Source: Epiperipatus broadwayi
Taxonomy: Eukaryota > Onychophora > Udeonychophora > Euonychophora > Peripatidae
Reading direction: 5' to 3'
DNA: 64,000 bases
Assembly (NCBI GenBank): GCA_028023455.1
Contig: JAQFVV010000020.1
Coordinates: forward strand, 10,525,092 to 10,589,091
The position numbers and the translations under genes are program-made. This document shows positions 52,600 through 64,000 of this stretch, in pieces (position 1 is the first letter of the stretch; each line of letters begins with the position of its first letter). The notes under the pieces are model-generated. The model was not told the origin of the DNA. It saw only the letters and a program-made list of their open reading frames with translations, and searched no databases.

Positions 52600-52790
52600 T
52601 ATAAATAGTCAAAATAAGAGTCATAGATCACATGAATATATTCTCTTAAGCTTGTAAGTTATAAACAATGAGCATTGCCAATTCCTCAACAAGCTTTGTG
52701 TTAAATGCTTGCCAGAGAAAGCATTTAACACAAAGCTTGTTGAGGAATTGGCAATCCTCATAATTAATAACTATGTTCAATTTGACAAAT
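52600..52790. repeat. Family E palindromic repeat
   Basis: GCCAATTCCTCAACAAGCTT, then AGCATTTAACACAAAGC at the centre, then its complement AAGCTTGTTGAGGAATTGGC. The outer left part recurs inverted at 46068-46180. Confidence 0.65.
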
Positions 52791-54434
52791 TAATTCAAAT
52801 ATTTAAAACAAATCATATTTAACTTTCTCTAATTATATAATAATTTTAATGTTTTTCTTATTGAAAATCTATATATGTCAAATACATTCATGAAATTAAT
52901 ATGTATACATATACTAACTTAATACTTTTAAAAACAATGTTGCTTTTCATTCTAAACTTTCAGAATTATTTATTTAATATGAAATAGCATTATTATTTTT
53001 AAATGCAAAATAGTTATACTATATGTTATTAATTAATCTTATCTTAATGGATTTTGTTTTATTGTCAATTTATTAAACTGTATAATCTGTCTTCATGTTT
53101 TGTGTTAGTTCTGGATATATACAAAAGAAAATAAAAACATTAAAAGGAGTTGTACTTCTATAGCTTAATCAAAGAATGATATAATGCCCTTACTAAGAAT
53201 ATCATAAGGATATAGTATAAAGAAACACATCATAGATAAACAATTTTGTCATTTATTCATGGAAATCTGCTTGGATTTTATTTTATTTAGATTGCTGAAA
53301 TCAATAACATTGTTGACACAGATAAATTCTCATCATCATGATAATTGATATCATTATCTCACAATAAATATAGTTATATCTCTATTATCCCTTTATCAAC
53401 AAATTTATCTAAGTACGTACAAGTAGTGCAATGAATTGTCGGTGTTAATGTATTTCATCATTGAATGATACTACTCCATTCTTCTTATTTAGAATAGTAA
53501 ATATATAATTAATAAGTAAAAAAAAAAAAGGTATCTAGATAGTTAAATAAAGATGCGTTTTTTGATACATATAAGTAAAAATAAAAAAATCTAGACACTT
53601 ATTGATATAGATATATAAATAATTGTGGATTTGTCTGTTTTTGCAGTTGCTTAATGTTAATATTGTTATATCAACATTTTAATTAGTCCACATCTACCAT
53701 CATCTAGATAGGAGTGTCTTCTCTCTATAATGGATCAGTTGATTAATTAAAGATGTTCATAGGTAAAAGAAGTAAACATATATTTTTTGTTTACTCTCTC
53801 TATATAATTGGTTTATATTACATTCAATGTTTAAGAGACATTAATCCAGATCATCCCAAAGTAATTTAAAGGTGTGTAACATTAATTGCAACATTAACGA
53901 TAGTCAGCGATGAAGAGTTATAATTAGTAAGGTATTGAAATCTTTAAAAAGCAATTTTTTTTCTGAAACAACTCAAAAGATGCACTCATTGTTTATAGAT
54001 TAATTTGTACACTTATCATAAAACGTGCATTTAATTTTTGGTTTTTTATCTCTTTTTCTTCTAAAGTTAGAATGACCACATTTGCTTGACTGCTAATGAA
54101 GGATATTAATGACAATGTTTTATTATGTTGTTGTTATTTTTTATATTGGTACAACACCTTTATGCAGTAATAATAAAATTAAGGATTAGCCTTTTCATTT
54201 ACTGTATTAAACGCAACCGTTAAATAATAACAGCTTTTTAACTATTAATTTTAAAACATTAAATTTTACACCGATTCAATCAATGTAGTAATAAAAAAAG
54301 TATCATTTTTTTTCTACTTCCCTTTTTTGATTAAAATGCAGTTTGCTTATTTAATAGTTTATTTCCCACAACTTATTATTATTAATATTCTTCAAGATTT
54401 AGCAATTAAAATATTAAATACTATTAGATGTGGT
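52791..54434. other. Unassigned AT-rich interval
   Basis: No coding or repeat signature. The 80-codon frame 54327-54569 runs into the family F SINE and is not a gene. Confidence 0.35.
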
Positions 54435-54715
54435 ATGTTGGACTATTTCCATCATGTTGAATATATAGCAAATTTTAAACTTTATTTAAACTTTCCAAAT
54501 ACAAACAACTTGTTAGTAATAACACACAAATACACAATACGGTTAGTAATTACACAATGTTTCGAGTAGTATTATTCTCCACTCTTCTTCATGTGTTGCT
54601 GGCCTATATGCACAGTGACAATATTCGCATAGAAGTTGAACTCGTGCCTTTAGATTCCTGAATATCGAATTTAAGGCAAACGCTCTACCAACTGAGCTAT
54701 TCTGTCTTGACTCTA
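54435..54715 (-). mobile_element. Family F SINE, second copy
   Basis: On the minus strand: TAGCTCAGTTGGTAGAGCG (54684-54702), a textbook tRNA A box/D-arm, an anticodon loop with TAA (Leu-like), a variable arm, B box GAGTTCAACTTC, then ACATGAAGAAGAGTGGAG ... CTACTCGAAACATTGTG and the tail AAATAAAGTTTAAA ... GGAAATAGTCCAACAT. Diverged from the copy at 1518. Confidence 0.75.
54552..54600 (-). ncRNA. Hammerhead-like motif in family F tail (relic, second copy)
   Basis: ATGAAGA for CTGAAGA (C3 to A), stem GAGT/ACTC, GAAAC, ACAT, T, GTGT pairing with the upstream ACAC. At the fourth stem II pair this copy has T-A where the copy at 1617 has G-T, so pairing is kept despite both bases differing. The C3 change should inactivate it. 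Confidence 0.4.
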
Positions 54716-54769
54716 GAAAATTTCTTTTAAAAATTAGCATTCAAGTTTTGTTATCTAACAAATACTCTA

Positions 54770-54935
54770 AGAAGTAATTATAAATTTATTAAACGCACAT
54801 TGATTACGTAAGTAATATTCATTAAGGTTTTTCTTCCAAAGAGTAAGCTTGTGGTTTAAGGTCAGTAGAGGTCACTACTATTGCATCTTTATATGCATGT
54901 GCTTGAGGCTATAGCCTTAATGAATATTACTTACT
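54770..54935. repeat. Family D palindromic element, second copy
   Basis: GTAAGTAATATTCATTAAGG on the left and CCTTAATGAATATTACTTAC on the right form the outer inverted repeat. The core GTAAGCTTGTGGTTTAAGGT matches 25768-25790. Confidence 0.65.
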
Positions 54936-55100
54936 CTAAGAAGAAAAAAGAATACAGTAAAGATGAATTTTGCAATGATTACACAAATCTATGAACTACA
55001 AATATAGGACATGATGTTTTATTATTGTTTATTTGATATTTTACAATTTGCCTTTTAAATTCTTCTGCAGCAACTTTTTTCTTATAAAAAGATATCTATA

Positions 55101-55180
55101 CTTTTTTTTTATATGCCAAAGCGTGTGGCCAGCTGCTTGAAAAGCAGCTATGCTAACAGCTAGGCCACCAACACTTGACC
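55101..55180 (-). mobile_element. tRNA-derived SINE (family G) with 13-bp target duplication
   Basis: AAAGATATCTATA at 55088-55100 and 55181-55193 flank exactly 80 bp. Minus strand: GTGTTGGTGGCCTAGCTG (D-arm), GTTAGCATAGCTGC, anticodon loop TTTTCAA (UUC), GCAGCTGGCC, then CACGCTTTGGCATAT and a poly(A) end. The T-arm is lost. A retroposed tRNA-like element of the same family as 39461 and 43308. Confidence 0.8.
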
Positions 55181-55251
55181 AAAGATATCTATATGTTTTC
55201 TAATTTAATATGTAAACTTTAAATTAAACATAGCTTCATTGTATATGTAAA

Positions 55252-55400
55252 CAAGGGAGGTGAATCATCCTCCACCAGGCTATGACTTGAAAGCACTCTA
55301 AATGTTGAACAAATAGAATCAAGAATAGAATGAACTTTATTATTGATTCTTTGTTCAACATTTAGAGTCATAGCCCGGTGAAGTGTAATTTATTCTTTTG
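55252..55400. repeat. Palindromic element
   Basis: CTCTAAATGTTGAACAAA pairs with TTTGTTCAACATTTAGAG, and CCACCAGGCTATGACTT with the complement of AGTCATAGCCCGGTG. Arms of about 60 bp with a small insertion in the left arm. Confidence 0.65.
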
Positions 55401-56049
55401 GTTTCCTTTATTTAATTATAATTGCATTCTATCCTCAACCATATCTCCCAATAAAAGCAATCAAATTTCAGTTCTTTGGATTGTTTTTGAGATAATCTTT
55501 ATAATGTAAACATAGTTTGCTTTTTCCATGAAAATCACACTCAAGTTTACTATAAAATACTTTTTAAAATTTTGTTCATTTCTTTCACATGTCCAATGCA
55601 ACAAAGATTTGATTTTACAACACTAGACTTTATGGTATCAATCCCAAAAGCTGAAGAATATGTTGATTGATCTTATGATATTGCTATTCCATATAAAAAG
55701 AATTAAAACTTCTTTTATGTTGTTATTTTTAAACAATAAAAATTTATTATAATAAGATATAATAAAATATCTATATATACAACAAAAAACATGAAAAAAA
55801 ATAAATTTTCAATAGAAAAGCTTTTTTCGATACATACAATTTGTATCTTTTTCAATATGTCTGCTGACGATTACCGTTAAATACATATAGCGACATCTAT
55901 TCATAATAAAACCAACTAAAACAATATCAACATCATTATTTTACAAATATATACAATACAACATAAAAATTATATATATTCCTTCATTGAGTATAGGATA
56001 TTCAAATATACTCAAAAACATATAAAATATATTAATATTGATATTTTGC
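55401..56049. other. 3' flank of the PLE
   Basis: On the minus strand downstream of the PLE stop: AGATACAAATTG, TATGTATCGAAAAAAGC. AGATAC/GTATC followed by GAAA resembles a stem II plus GAAA hammerhead half, but CTGA is replaced by TTGA and G8 by A, so I do not call a ribozyme. Confidence 0.35.
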
Positions 56050-57757
56050 CTATCTATCTTTCCATTCATCTAATTTTAGCCAATTATTAGTCAAATTAAT
56101 TGAACCTTTATAAATGTTCATGCAATTACTACCATTATTTTTAATATAACTAGTTTCATATACTTTACGCCTATTAACATTTTTCAAGTAATTTAGTGCA
56201 AATATATTTTTAGTACAATCTATTTTATGACCATATTCCAAATAATGTATAAACAAAGCGGATTTATCATCTCTCCTATTTATTGCTGCGTTATGTTCTT
56301 TAGCTCTTATTTCTAATTGTTTACATGTATGTCCATAGTATACTCTTTTACAAATACCACATATAATTTTATAAACCATTCCCTTCTTATATTTTAAATT
56401 ATCCATTATTTTATAGTTACCTATTAATTTATCCAAATCTTTACTATTTGCCCAACCTATATTTATATCTTTTTTATTATTTACATAATTTTTTAATAAT
56501 GCATTATATATTTTAGGATGATATGAAATTTTTATCCATTTATTATTAGATTTATTACATCTATTATATTTATTTTTATAAAAAATATTATCTATACATT
56601 TACTTTTATAACCATATTTAATATATAAATTTTTAAATTGCTCTTTATGTAATTTAGCTATATTTTCATTTGTATTATATCTATCGTTTTTAATTTTAAA
56701 ATTTTTAATTACTGCAAGTTTTTGGGTCCATGCCTGTTGTGAATCGACAGCAATTATTTTCCTCATATTATCTTCTTTTATAAAATGTTTTAATACAATT
56801 TTTTTATTATCATCTAAACTAAGCTCTATGTCTAAATATTTTATTTTTTGTTTAATTTCCGAAATTGTAAATTTTATATTATATATATTTTTATTAAAAT
56901 CATTATACATATGTTTTATTATTCTTTTATTACCAATTATTAAAGTATCATCTACATAACGAAAATAATGTGTTATATCCTTATTAATCAATCTATTTTT
57001 AACTATATTAATCTCTAACTCATCAATAAATATTGATGAAATCAAACCACTAATAGCACAACTCATCACCCATCCTTTATTTATATATCAATATTTATTA
57101 TTATATTTAAAATATAAATTATTATGTATTAACATTAAACATTCTTCAATTATTTTTACTATTTTCATATCCTTAATTTTTCCATACAATTTCTTTATTA
57201 ATATTTCAATACTTTTTATTCTTGGGATACTAGGGTACATTTTTTCAATGTCCATTACAAAAATGCTATTACATCTATTTACCTGTATATTATTTAATTT
57301 ATATACTATATCGTCTGTGTTTTTAATACAATATTCACCGTAACCTAATATTTCTGCTAACCATTTATTTAAATAACTACTAAACTTTTGTAATATAAAA
57401 TTACTAAAATTAAATAATAATCTAATTGGATTATTATCTTTATGAGTTTTTATTTTAGCAAAAACATAAGGGTTTTCAAAAGATGAAGGGTATAAAGATC
57501 TATATTTTTTCATATCAATAACATTATTATCCCTCATTTTTATCAATAATTTTATATATCTACCCTTTATTCGTCCAATAGGATCCTTATTTAAAACATC
57601 ATAACCTTCTTTTTTTATTTCACATTCTATTTTATCTATATATTCATTTTTATATATAACCACAAATTTACAACCTTTATCTTCCTTACATATGATAATA
57701 TCTTCGTTAATACATATATCTTTTATTTCTTTAGTAATGCGTCTATAACTGTAGGAT
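56050..57757 (-). pseudogene. Penelope-like element: YVDD reverse transcriptase plus GIY-YIG endonuclease
   Basis: Two minus-strand frames in the same phase are separated by one TGA codon (57088-57090), so this was one protein, here about 570 codons and probably 5'-truncated near 57757. The upstream part (57088-57663) has the PLE fingers, NPYVFAKIKTHKDNNPIR (residues about 64-81 of that frame), and palm motif A, FVMDIEKMYPSIPR, with Asp 138. After the stop come INKGWVMSCAISGL (motif B region) and HYFRYVDDTLII with Asp 40 and 41 (counting from 57069), then the connection DIELSLDDNKKIV. At the end KGMVYKIICGIC and RVYYGHTC with RAKEH form the GIY-YIG endonuclease. PLEs copy themselves by target-primed reverse transcription, with the GIY-YIG domain cutting DNA. 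The intact C-terminus makes this the youngest PLE in the window. Confidence 0.85.
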
Positions 57758-58600
57758 TGCTATTATATTTTTAAAATTTTACAGATCAATCTTGATTAAA
57801 ATATTTCTAATGTCAGTATATTATATTGATAAGGCATCAGAATGTTCACTTTCGTGCAATAAATGAGGTAAAATAATAGTTCTATATACTGAAAATTTAG
57901 TTGAAACGATATCATTGACAAAATAATATATATATATATATTGTGCCCTTGTCTGTAGGTCATAGTAAGGTAGAGAGGTCAATTACTAAAAAATTTTAAA
58001 TTTTAAGATATGTTTGTAGGATAAATAAATAATAATAGGATAATTAGATTTTATAGTACAATCTAAAGCTGAAAATACCTGGTATATAAAAATGTAATAG
58101 ATTATTTTAAAAGAAAACAGTTAAATAAAGCTTGATTATATTCTTGCTTATGGTTGTAAAAGCTGGCCATATAAAATAATACAGCTATAGATAGTTAAAA
58201 TCATATTAATAATTTGAATATAATATTTTAAAACTAATAAATTAAATAAATGCCATATGTAGTGTTATAATTATATTTAATAGTCAAATTTAATAGAGTA
58301 TATTTTAAAATAAGCTTTGGGATGGTGAGAGTTATATTTAGTTCAACATTTTAAAATTATTTTCCAAATTTTTATAAAAATATATCAGTTTTGGTAATTT
58401 AGACCGAGACGTAAATAAAAAATCATTTGATAAAGTTAGTAAACACGTGACTGTATATTATATACCTTCACACACACGCTTGTTAAAATAATAATAAAAG
58501 TTTGTGAATTTGAAACTAAATATAATTGCCATCGATCATTAAAGTAAAAGTTTAAAATATTAAATATTGTTTTAATAATTGTTTTTAAAGTTTAAATAAT
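57758..58600. other. AT-rich interval
   Basis: No recognisable feature. No clear PLE 5' terminal repeat was found. Confidence 0.35.
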
Positions 58601-61600
58601 TTTGGTAAAATTAAAATTGAATTTAAAAATATAGTCTAAATAATATTTTGAGACATGACGTCATCAATTCTTTATTTTAAACGTCTATTCTGTTATAAAA
58701 CTAAAATGGATAAATTTGTTCGCGCTAAAATAAAGTTATTAACCAATCAACGGAGGTAAATTAGCAGACAGAATATAGGAATTATACAGAGCGAGGAGAA
58801 GGAATGTGTAAGTGAAAGAGAAAGTAACACATTTTTTAGCTGATAACACCGTAGCTGGAAAAGTGATATAAATTTAAAATTTGTATTTATTTTAAAAAAG
58901 TTCTTCTGTAACATATAATATATTTTGACTGTATCGATATGGATTGCTAATTTTAAAAGTTATCTTACCAGGGAAATTTATTCGAATTTGACCAAATAAC
59001 CTACAGTAGAGATGGAAGTACAAGGGAAAATATCTAAATTTATTACCGAAGGAGAAATATTTGGAAATTGTCTTAATACAGCTTTATTTATGCTCAACCA
59101 GAAACTTAATTTTGTCACTCAAAGAAATATAATTTGGACGCTATATGAAAACCTAAAGGAGAAGTTACATGTCGTCAGGAAAAAATTATGACGCAAAATT
59201 TATAAGGCTACTTTAAAGTTATTTTATTCTTCTCTATGGAAAAATTTAATATGCGTTTATTATAAAGAAAAATAATGATGAAGAAAAAAAGGTCGATCTT
59301 TTAAAGGAAAACATTATTAAAAATATAGTCCCAGAATTTTAAATAAAGAAAAAAAGTTAAAGACTAAAATGAAAGTGCTATTATGGATTTTATGGAAAGG
59401 AGCCGAAAAACTTTATCTAATTTAAAAATATTATAAAGTATTCAATGGAAGAAATAATTGATTTGGAAAAGATAAAATTAAATTACTAAATGAAAATGGA
59501 TCCATGGAAATAGAAATTTTATTGAAGATTTAAATAAAAGTACGTACAAGATGCATCAGAAAAAGTTGCGCGGGAAAATATTAGCAGACAATAGTAAAAG
59601 AGAATGCCATGAATTAATAATTGTATACAATATTGTGAAAAACCAAGGATTGTCGTCGATGAAGATTTATTAAACAGAGCTAGTGTTTTACTTTAAAATA
59701 GAACATTAAGTGACTAAAAGAAGAAATAAAATATTTTTTTTTTTTAGCTTAAATATGAACAGTTCAAGAAAGTCTGGTGAAGAAGTATCGTAAATATAAT
59801 TTAAATATTTTATTAATTTATTTTAAATATAAAATGCTATATTAGATTAGGGAAAACATATAAACATAAATTTAATAATAATGAGATTTAAATATAATAG
59901 CTTAATAGAATGATAGAAATATTGTTTTAAAAATAAAAAGTATGTATGGAATTTTTATATCTACAAGAATTAATGGAATGGTGAAGCCTACAGAACACGA
60001 TCGAGAAGATCAAGATCGTTTTGGTAATTTTGGTATTTATTCATAATGCATAATGTATTTTTTTTTAGATCATCTATTGATTGAGAATGATGTGTGAAAG
60101 TTTTAAATTTATAAGTACACATTTTATACAACATTAAAACATATTCTGAGATAAGAATAATTTTTAAATATGCATGCAATAAGTTATTTCAAGTATAATT
60201 AATAGTATAAGTTGTCAAAACAATTGTGTGATTCTTTTGAACTTTCATGTAACAAAGTATTAGATATTTTAAAATAGTTTGTATATGATAAATATACGAG
60301 AAAAGTAGTAAAAGATTTTCTTAGAGAACAGCTGTATAGTTTTGAAATAAAATGAATTTTATTATTGTTAGAAAGGCAGATAAGAATTTGTCGATGTACT
60401 ATATAGAAAAATCTAGAGAAATAAGATCAGATAGTGACTTGGTAATACTAGTGTAGAGGAAACCAAGATGATGTTTTGCTAAGAAATAAGAAAAATAAAG
60501 TATGTGGATCATAGTTAGTTTGTGTGATTTCAGTATAGCTAACTAAGCACTATCACTGAACACATATATTTTGGACAGTGTCTTTACGTATCTTTTAAAC
60601 TCTTTGAAGTTATATAAAGCTGAAGAAATAGCTTTAGCATCACTCCTATAATAGAGGTGGGTAGACAGACAAAGGTCACTCCTCTGTAGTGTTTTAATTC
60701 ACTGTGCCATTATTGTCAAGGTTTATGACGGATAATATTCTAGTTGTTTTGATCCTGTGCATCTATTTTCGCTATCCATATTTCGTGAATCTGCATCGTC
60801 AGAAAGATATTTATACAGAAATAATGCATAAAATAGAACTGAGGGTATGTTATCGTTAAGTAAGAATAGTTTATTTACTGGAATGTGTTAGAATTGTGTA
60901 ATTTTAAAAGTGAAAGTACAAAAATCATAAAGAGAGAAAGAATCATATAATACAGTTTAAAACCCATTTGGAAACGAATATCAGATTTTTAAAAGAGAAA
61001 TCTAAAACAAAGTTTTTTTTTTTAAGAGATAATAAAATTTGAATATTTTTTATAATAATATTTAGAAAATGAATATTGCATGTTTGTTAAGAAATAATTC
61101 AATAATGTGTAATAGACACATATATTTGTGCATGGTGTGTTAATAATTGTAATTACCATCCGAAGCAGGGCTTGAATGAGTCTATTAGATTAATAAGCAT
61201 TGTATAGTGAACAATAAAACGTAATATCAAATGTAGAAAAATGTTTTTGAATCTGTAGGATTCTATATAACTAATATAAAATTAGAGTTTTATGATTTTG
61301 TAGAATGTTTACTACGAATGTAATTTTATAAAAATATAATTTTAAAAAAAAAAATAGTAGGGATACAAAGTAGTAGTGATAATCATAAATAAATACATTT
61401 TGTAACAAGTTAAACTAAAATAAGAAATCCAATAATAATAATACTGTACTTTCTTAAGTATTTAAAAGATAGGAATTAACTAGAAAAATAAGTAGAAGTT
61501 TGGTTTTATTGTATAAACTAGTAAAATAATTTTGTGATAGGAGAGTAAGGATATCCAATGTACATAATGTAAAATAGTGTTTTTTTTTTGTTTATGTTAT

Positions 61601-62560
61601 TAATAAACTTTGTTGTAAATTTATTATAAAGCTTTATGTCTTCGTTGTTATTATTTCTCCACATGGATGCATGATATCACAATACACATTTATAATTGAA
61701 ACAGACATATAGTTTTGCACAAAATAGGTAAACATAAAAGTGTTATAATAATTTTGAAAGTTTATTTGTATGATAAAATTAAAAGATCATAATTATATCA
61801 TTTATTGGTCATAAGTTGGTTGCCACAATATTAAAATAAATTATATGCTAATGTTGCCACACGTATTTTGTTGTCGGATTATTAAAATACTGCCACGTAC
61901 GTAATTATTTATCTCATTTAGGAAGTAATAAGATTATATTATACTATTGTTGTTATTATTATTATTTATTATTGTTAGTTGCTGCGTAGTGAATTTATGA
62001 CATAAAATTCCCTTTTCATAGTTTACTACCGTAATTTTAAATCAGTTAGAATACAATTTATGAATCTGAGATTTTATTTTATTTTATTTATTCTATTTAT
62101 TTACTTAATCTTATTTAATTGAGCTAGATTATTATTACAAAGAATATTAAGACATGATTATTATTTTAATCGTAATGAAAAGAGCTTAGAAAGTCGTAAG
62201 AATACTATAAGTTAGTTATTTAGTATAGTAAAAGGGGGAATAGTGTTCTTATGCCATTGAGATAGTATCAGGTGGATAATATCTCAATGTAGTCTATCTC
62301 GTTCTCCGTGTCGTCACTCCATGTCTCATGAAAATAATAAATATTTATTAATTCATTTACAAATATAACTGTATTTGTATTTTAAAAGTTAGAACCAGTA
62401 ATCATTTTAATTAATGCTGGATATTTCATTTTATTTATTTGTTAAACTGAGCTAGAACCCGGAATATATTTTAAACACTATATATGAAATTTTATGGAGA
62501 GGACGTGGACGGAGGAGGAGGGCAGAATATATATATATATTGTTCCAGTTTAATCTGCAC
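58601..62560. other. Unassigned region with short coding-like stretches
   Basis: A 59-codon open stretch starts ATGGAAGTACAAGGGAAAAT at 59012 (MEVQGKISKFITEGEIFGNC..., ending at a TGA). Fragments in other frames follow (KVDLLKENIIKNIVPEF near 59290; IIVRKADKNLSMYYIEK near 60361, which faintly resembles a PLE N-terminal block). The stretches near 58720-58820, 60640-60720, 62230-62320 and 62450-62520 are less AT-rich. I see no LTR pair or terminal repeat, and cannot identify the element or gene. Confidence 0.3.
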
Positions 62561-63177
62561 TTGACAGAATAAATTGAATTACTAATATCAAACTGTTTAG
62601 ATTTATTCAAAAATAAAGTTAAAAAAATAATTGGCTATTACTGATATCTTTTTATATAGGTTATTAAAATGATTAAACTCTAATTTGTGGATTCTCATCA
62701 AACTTTGTTTTAAAAATTTTAAATTTATTTGACATTTTATAATTATGACAATATGTATTTAACAATGTCATAGCAATTATAAAACAATCCAGGCAATGTG
62801 CAAGGACTCCTGGGTATTTAGGAGCTCTTTGAGAATTGATCATTAAAGGATGGCAGTAAATAGCATATAATGTAACCCATTATGTATTAATATAGTGTTT
62901 TTTTGTTTTATAGATATATGTTATAAATTCTAAAATGCATCTTTTTTGATTTTGCATAAAGACCCCAAATTTCATGAGATGTCATTGATATTTATTTTTA
63001 TAATATTTTACAATAAATGCTAGTATTTTTAAATAATAAATAAATCAGCGTTTACTTTCAATATTTTAATCAACGTATTGGCTGGAACTGGAAAATATAC
63101 CTGCTACTCATGCTTTAGAATATTGCATTATGGATATGCTCACCAGAATATATATATATTTTCTTTAATATATGAAT
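62561..63177. other. AT-rich interval
   Basis: No recognisable feature. Confidence 0.35.
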
Positions 63178-63450
63178 AAATATTTAAAATACAGGCACTC
63201 TTCACATAACTGGAGCCTAATTGTAAATAAAGGTGATTTGAACTCAGACTTTCAAGCATCCTTCAACTATCCATACTATCTCACACCATTGATAGATATG
63301 ACCACCATGCATGTAGAAAAGATAATCACCAATATAGGTATGATATAGTATGTATAATTGAAGGATGATGGAAAGTCTGACTTCAAATTCACTATATTTA
63401 CAATTAGGCTCCAGGTATGTGAAGGATGCCTGTATTTCAAATATTTACAA
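63178..63450. mobile_element. Family A SINE, inverted dimer without full hammerhead
   Basis: The left arm (minus) starts AAATACAGGCACTCTTCAC and ends AATCACCAATATA, within four bases of the predicted ribozyme cleavage position. It joins GGTATGATATAGTATG, the right arm, which ends GTGAAGGATGCCTGTATTTC. Both arms carry the long AATTAGGCTCC...GCCTGTATTT tail. Confidence 0.7.
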
Positions 63451-63509
63451 ATTTAGCCTGCATTCTGTCCATCTGTCTTCTGTCTATTTAAACAGATAAG
63501 GTCATATAT

Positions 63510-63870
63510 ATGAGGGGTCAGAATGACTTGAGGTCAACATGGGCATGACAATAATATTGGCATCAGCATGGGATTTGGGCTTTCCATCATCAGATTTTCA
63601 ATGGTATGGATAGCTGAAGAGTTGGAGTGGATTGAAACCTGTCCATTAAAGTGTGAGGATTTGCTATCTTAATATAAACTGAGCACTGATTATATATATG
63701 TGTGGGAGATGATAATCTGGACCAATTGACGAGTGGTGGTTTAGCACAAAATACCTATTGGTGATTATTCATCTTTTCTATATGTATGTGGTCATGTGTA
63801 TCAGTGGTATGAGATAGTATGGATAGTTGAAGGGTGCTTGAAAATCTGAGTTCAAATCCCCTATATTTTA
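63510..63870 (+). mobile_element. Family A SINE, full-length copy
   Basis: Starts ATGAGGGGTCAGAATGAC and ends GAGTTCAAATCCCCTATATT. The hammerhead at 63709-63771 is decayed: TTGACGA for CTGACGA and CAAAAT for CGAAAT. Useful as a reference for the 5' body of the family. Confidence 0.8.
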
Positions 63871-64000
63871 ATATATGAATGCAAATAGTACATATTAAGC
63901 AAGTTAAATGAGAATTTTTTTAAAAAAGCTATTAACTAAAACTTCAGAAAATAGCTGTTAAATTAAGATTTATTCAAATAAATTTATTTTAGTGGTATAT
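63871..64000. other. AT-rich end of window
   Basis: No recognisable feature. Confidence 0.35.

Noticed and set aside
60755-60800. Minus-strand CTGACGA ... CACGAAATATGG
   Set aside because: Only two base pairs are possible in stem II and helix I does not close; no other copies in the window.

Overview
The window is animal nuclear DNA, very AT-rich (about three quarters A+T by eye), and I find no host gene that I would call intact. What can be read is almost entirely mobile-element sequence and simple repeats: Penelope-like retroelements (PLEs), LINE fragments, two decayed BED-finger hAT transposases, tRNA-derived SINEs, palindromic non-autonomous elements, four long (ATT)n tracts and a short degenerate TTAGGG-type telomeric tract. 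This mix and the absence of bacterial-type genes point to an invertebrate metazoan. I cannot name the species from the sequence.

The most interesting content is self-cleaving RNA. A dispersed retroposon, here called family A, has about 14 copies; full-length copies are about 365 bp and carry a tRNA-like B box near the 3' end. It contains a motif that fits a type I hammerhead ribozyme: CTGATGA, then stem GTGCT/AGCAC, then GAA, then the palindromic helix III ATACGTAT, then A17, with stem I ACCAA/TTGGT. A second, unrelated retroposon (family B, about 8 copies) carries a different hammerhead with a GUC cleavage triplet and a two-base-pair helix III. A third tRNA-derived SINE (family F, 2 copies) ends in a CTGAAGA...CGAAAC tail that looks like a decayed hammerhead and shows one covarying stem position. 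Families A and B recur as inverted dimers with their 5' ends in the centre and 3' ends outward.

Layout. 1-8.0 kb: families A, B and F, plus palindromic elements. 8.06-8.49 kb: long (TTA/TTG/GTA)n tract. 9.5-10.7 kb: family A. 13.6-14.35 kb: PLE endonuclease remnant abutting (ATT)n. 14.9-20.2 kb: two hAT pseudogenes, the first ending at a family A copy and the second split by a family B copy with a 13-bp target duplication. 20.2-20.65 kb: LINE fragment. 22.74 kb: telomere-like tract. 25-26.6, 33.3-33.7, 35.1-36.9 and 42.6-43 kb: family A copies, including an 890-bp hairpin. 31.2-32.0 kb: large inverted repeat. 37.5-38.65 kb: family B and an RTE-like LINE 3' end. 43.3-45.2 kb: PLE pseudogene split by a TIR transposon. 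46.4-47.8 kb: family B. 48.3-50.2 kb: LINE reverse transcriptase pseudogene. 54.4-55.4 kb: SINEs and palindromes. 56.0-57.76 kb: the best-preserved PLE (YVDD reverse transcriptase plus GIY-YIG). 58-62.6 kb: unexplained, with a few short open stretches. 63.2-63.9 kb: family A.

The autonomous elements (PLE, LINE) are plausible sources of reverse transcriptase for the SINEs. Ribozyme activity, RNA processing and mobility are inferences from sequence; nothing here shows that any element is active today.
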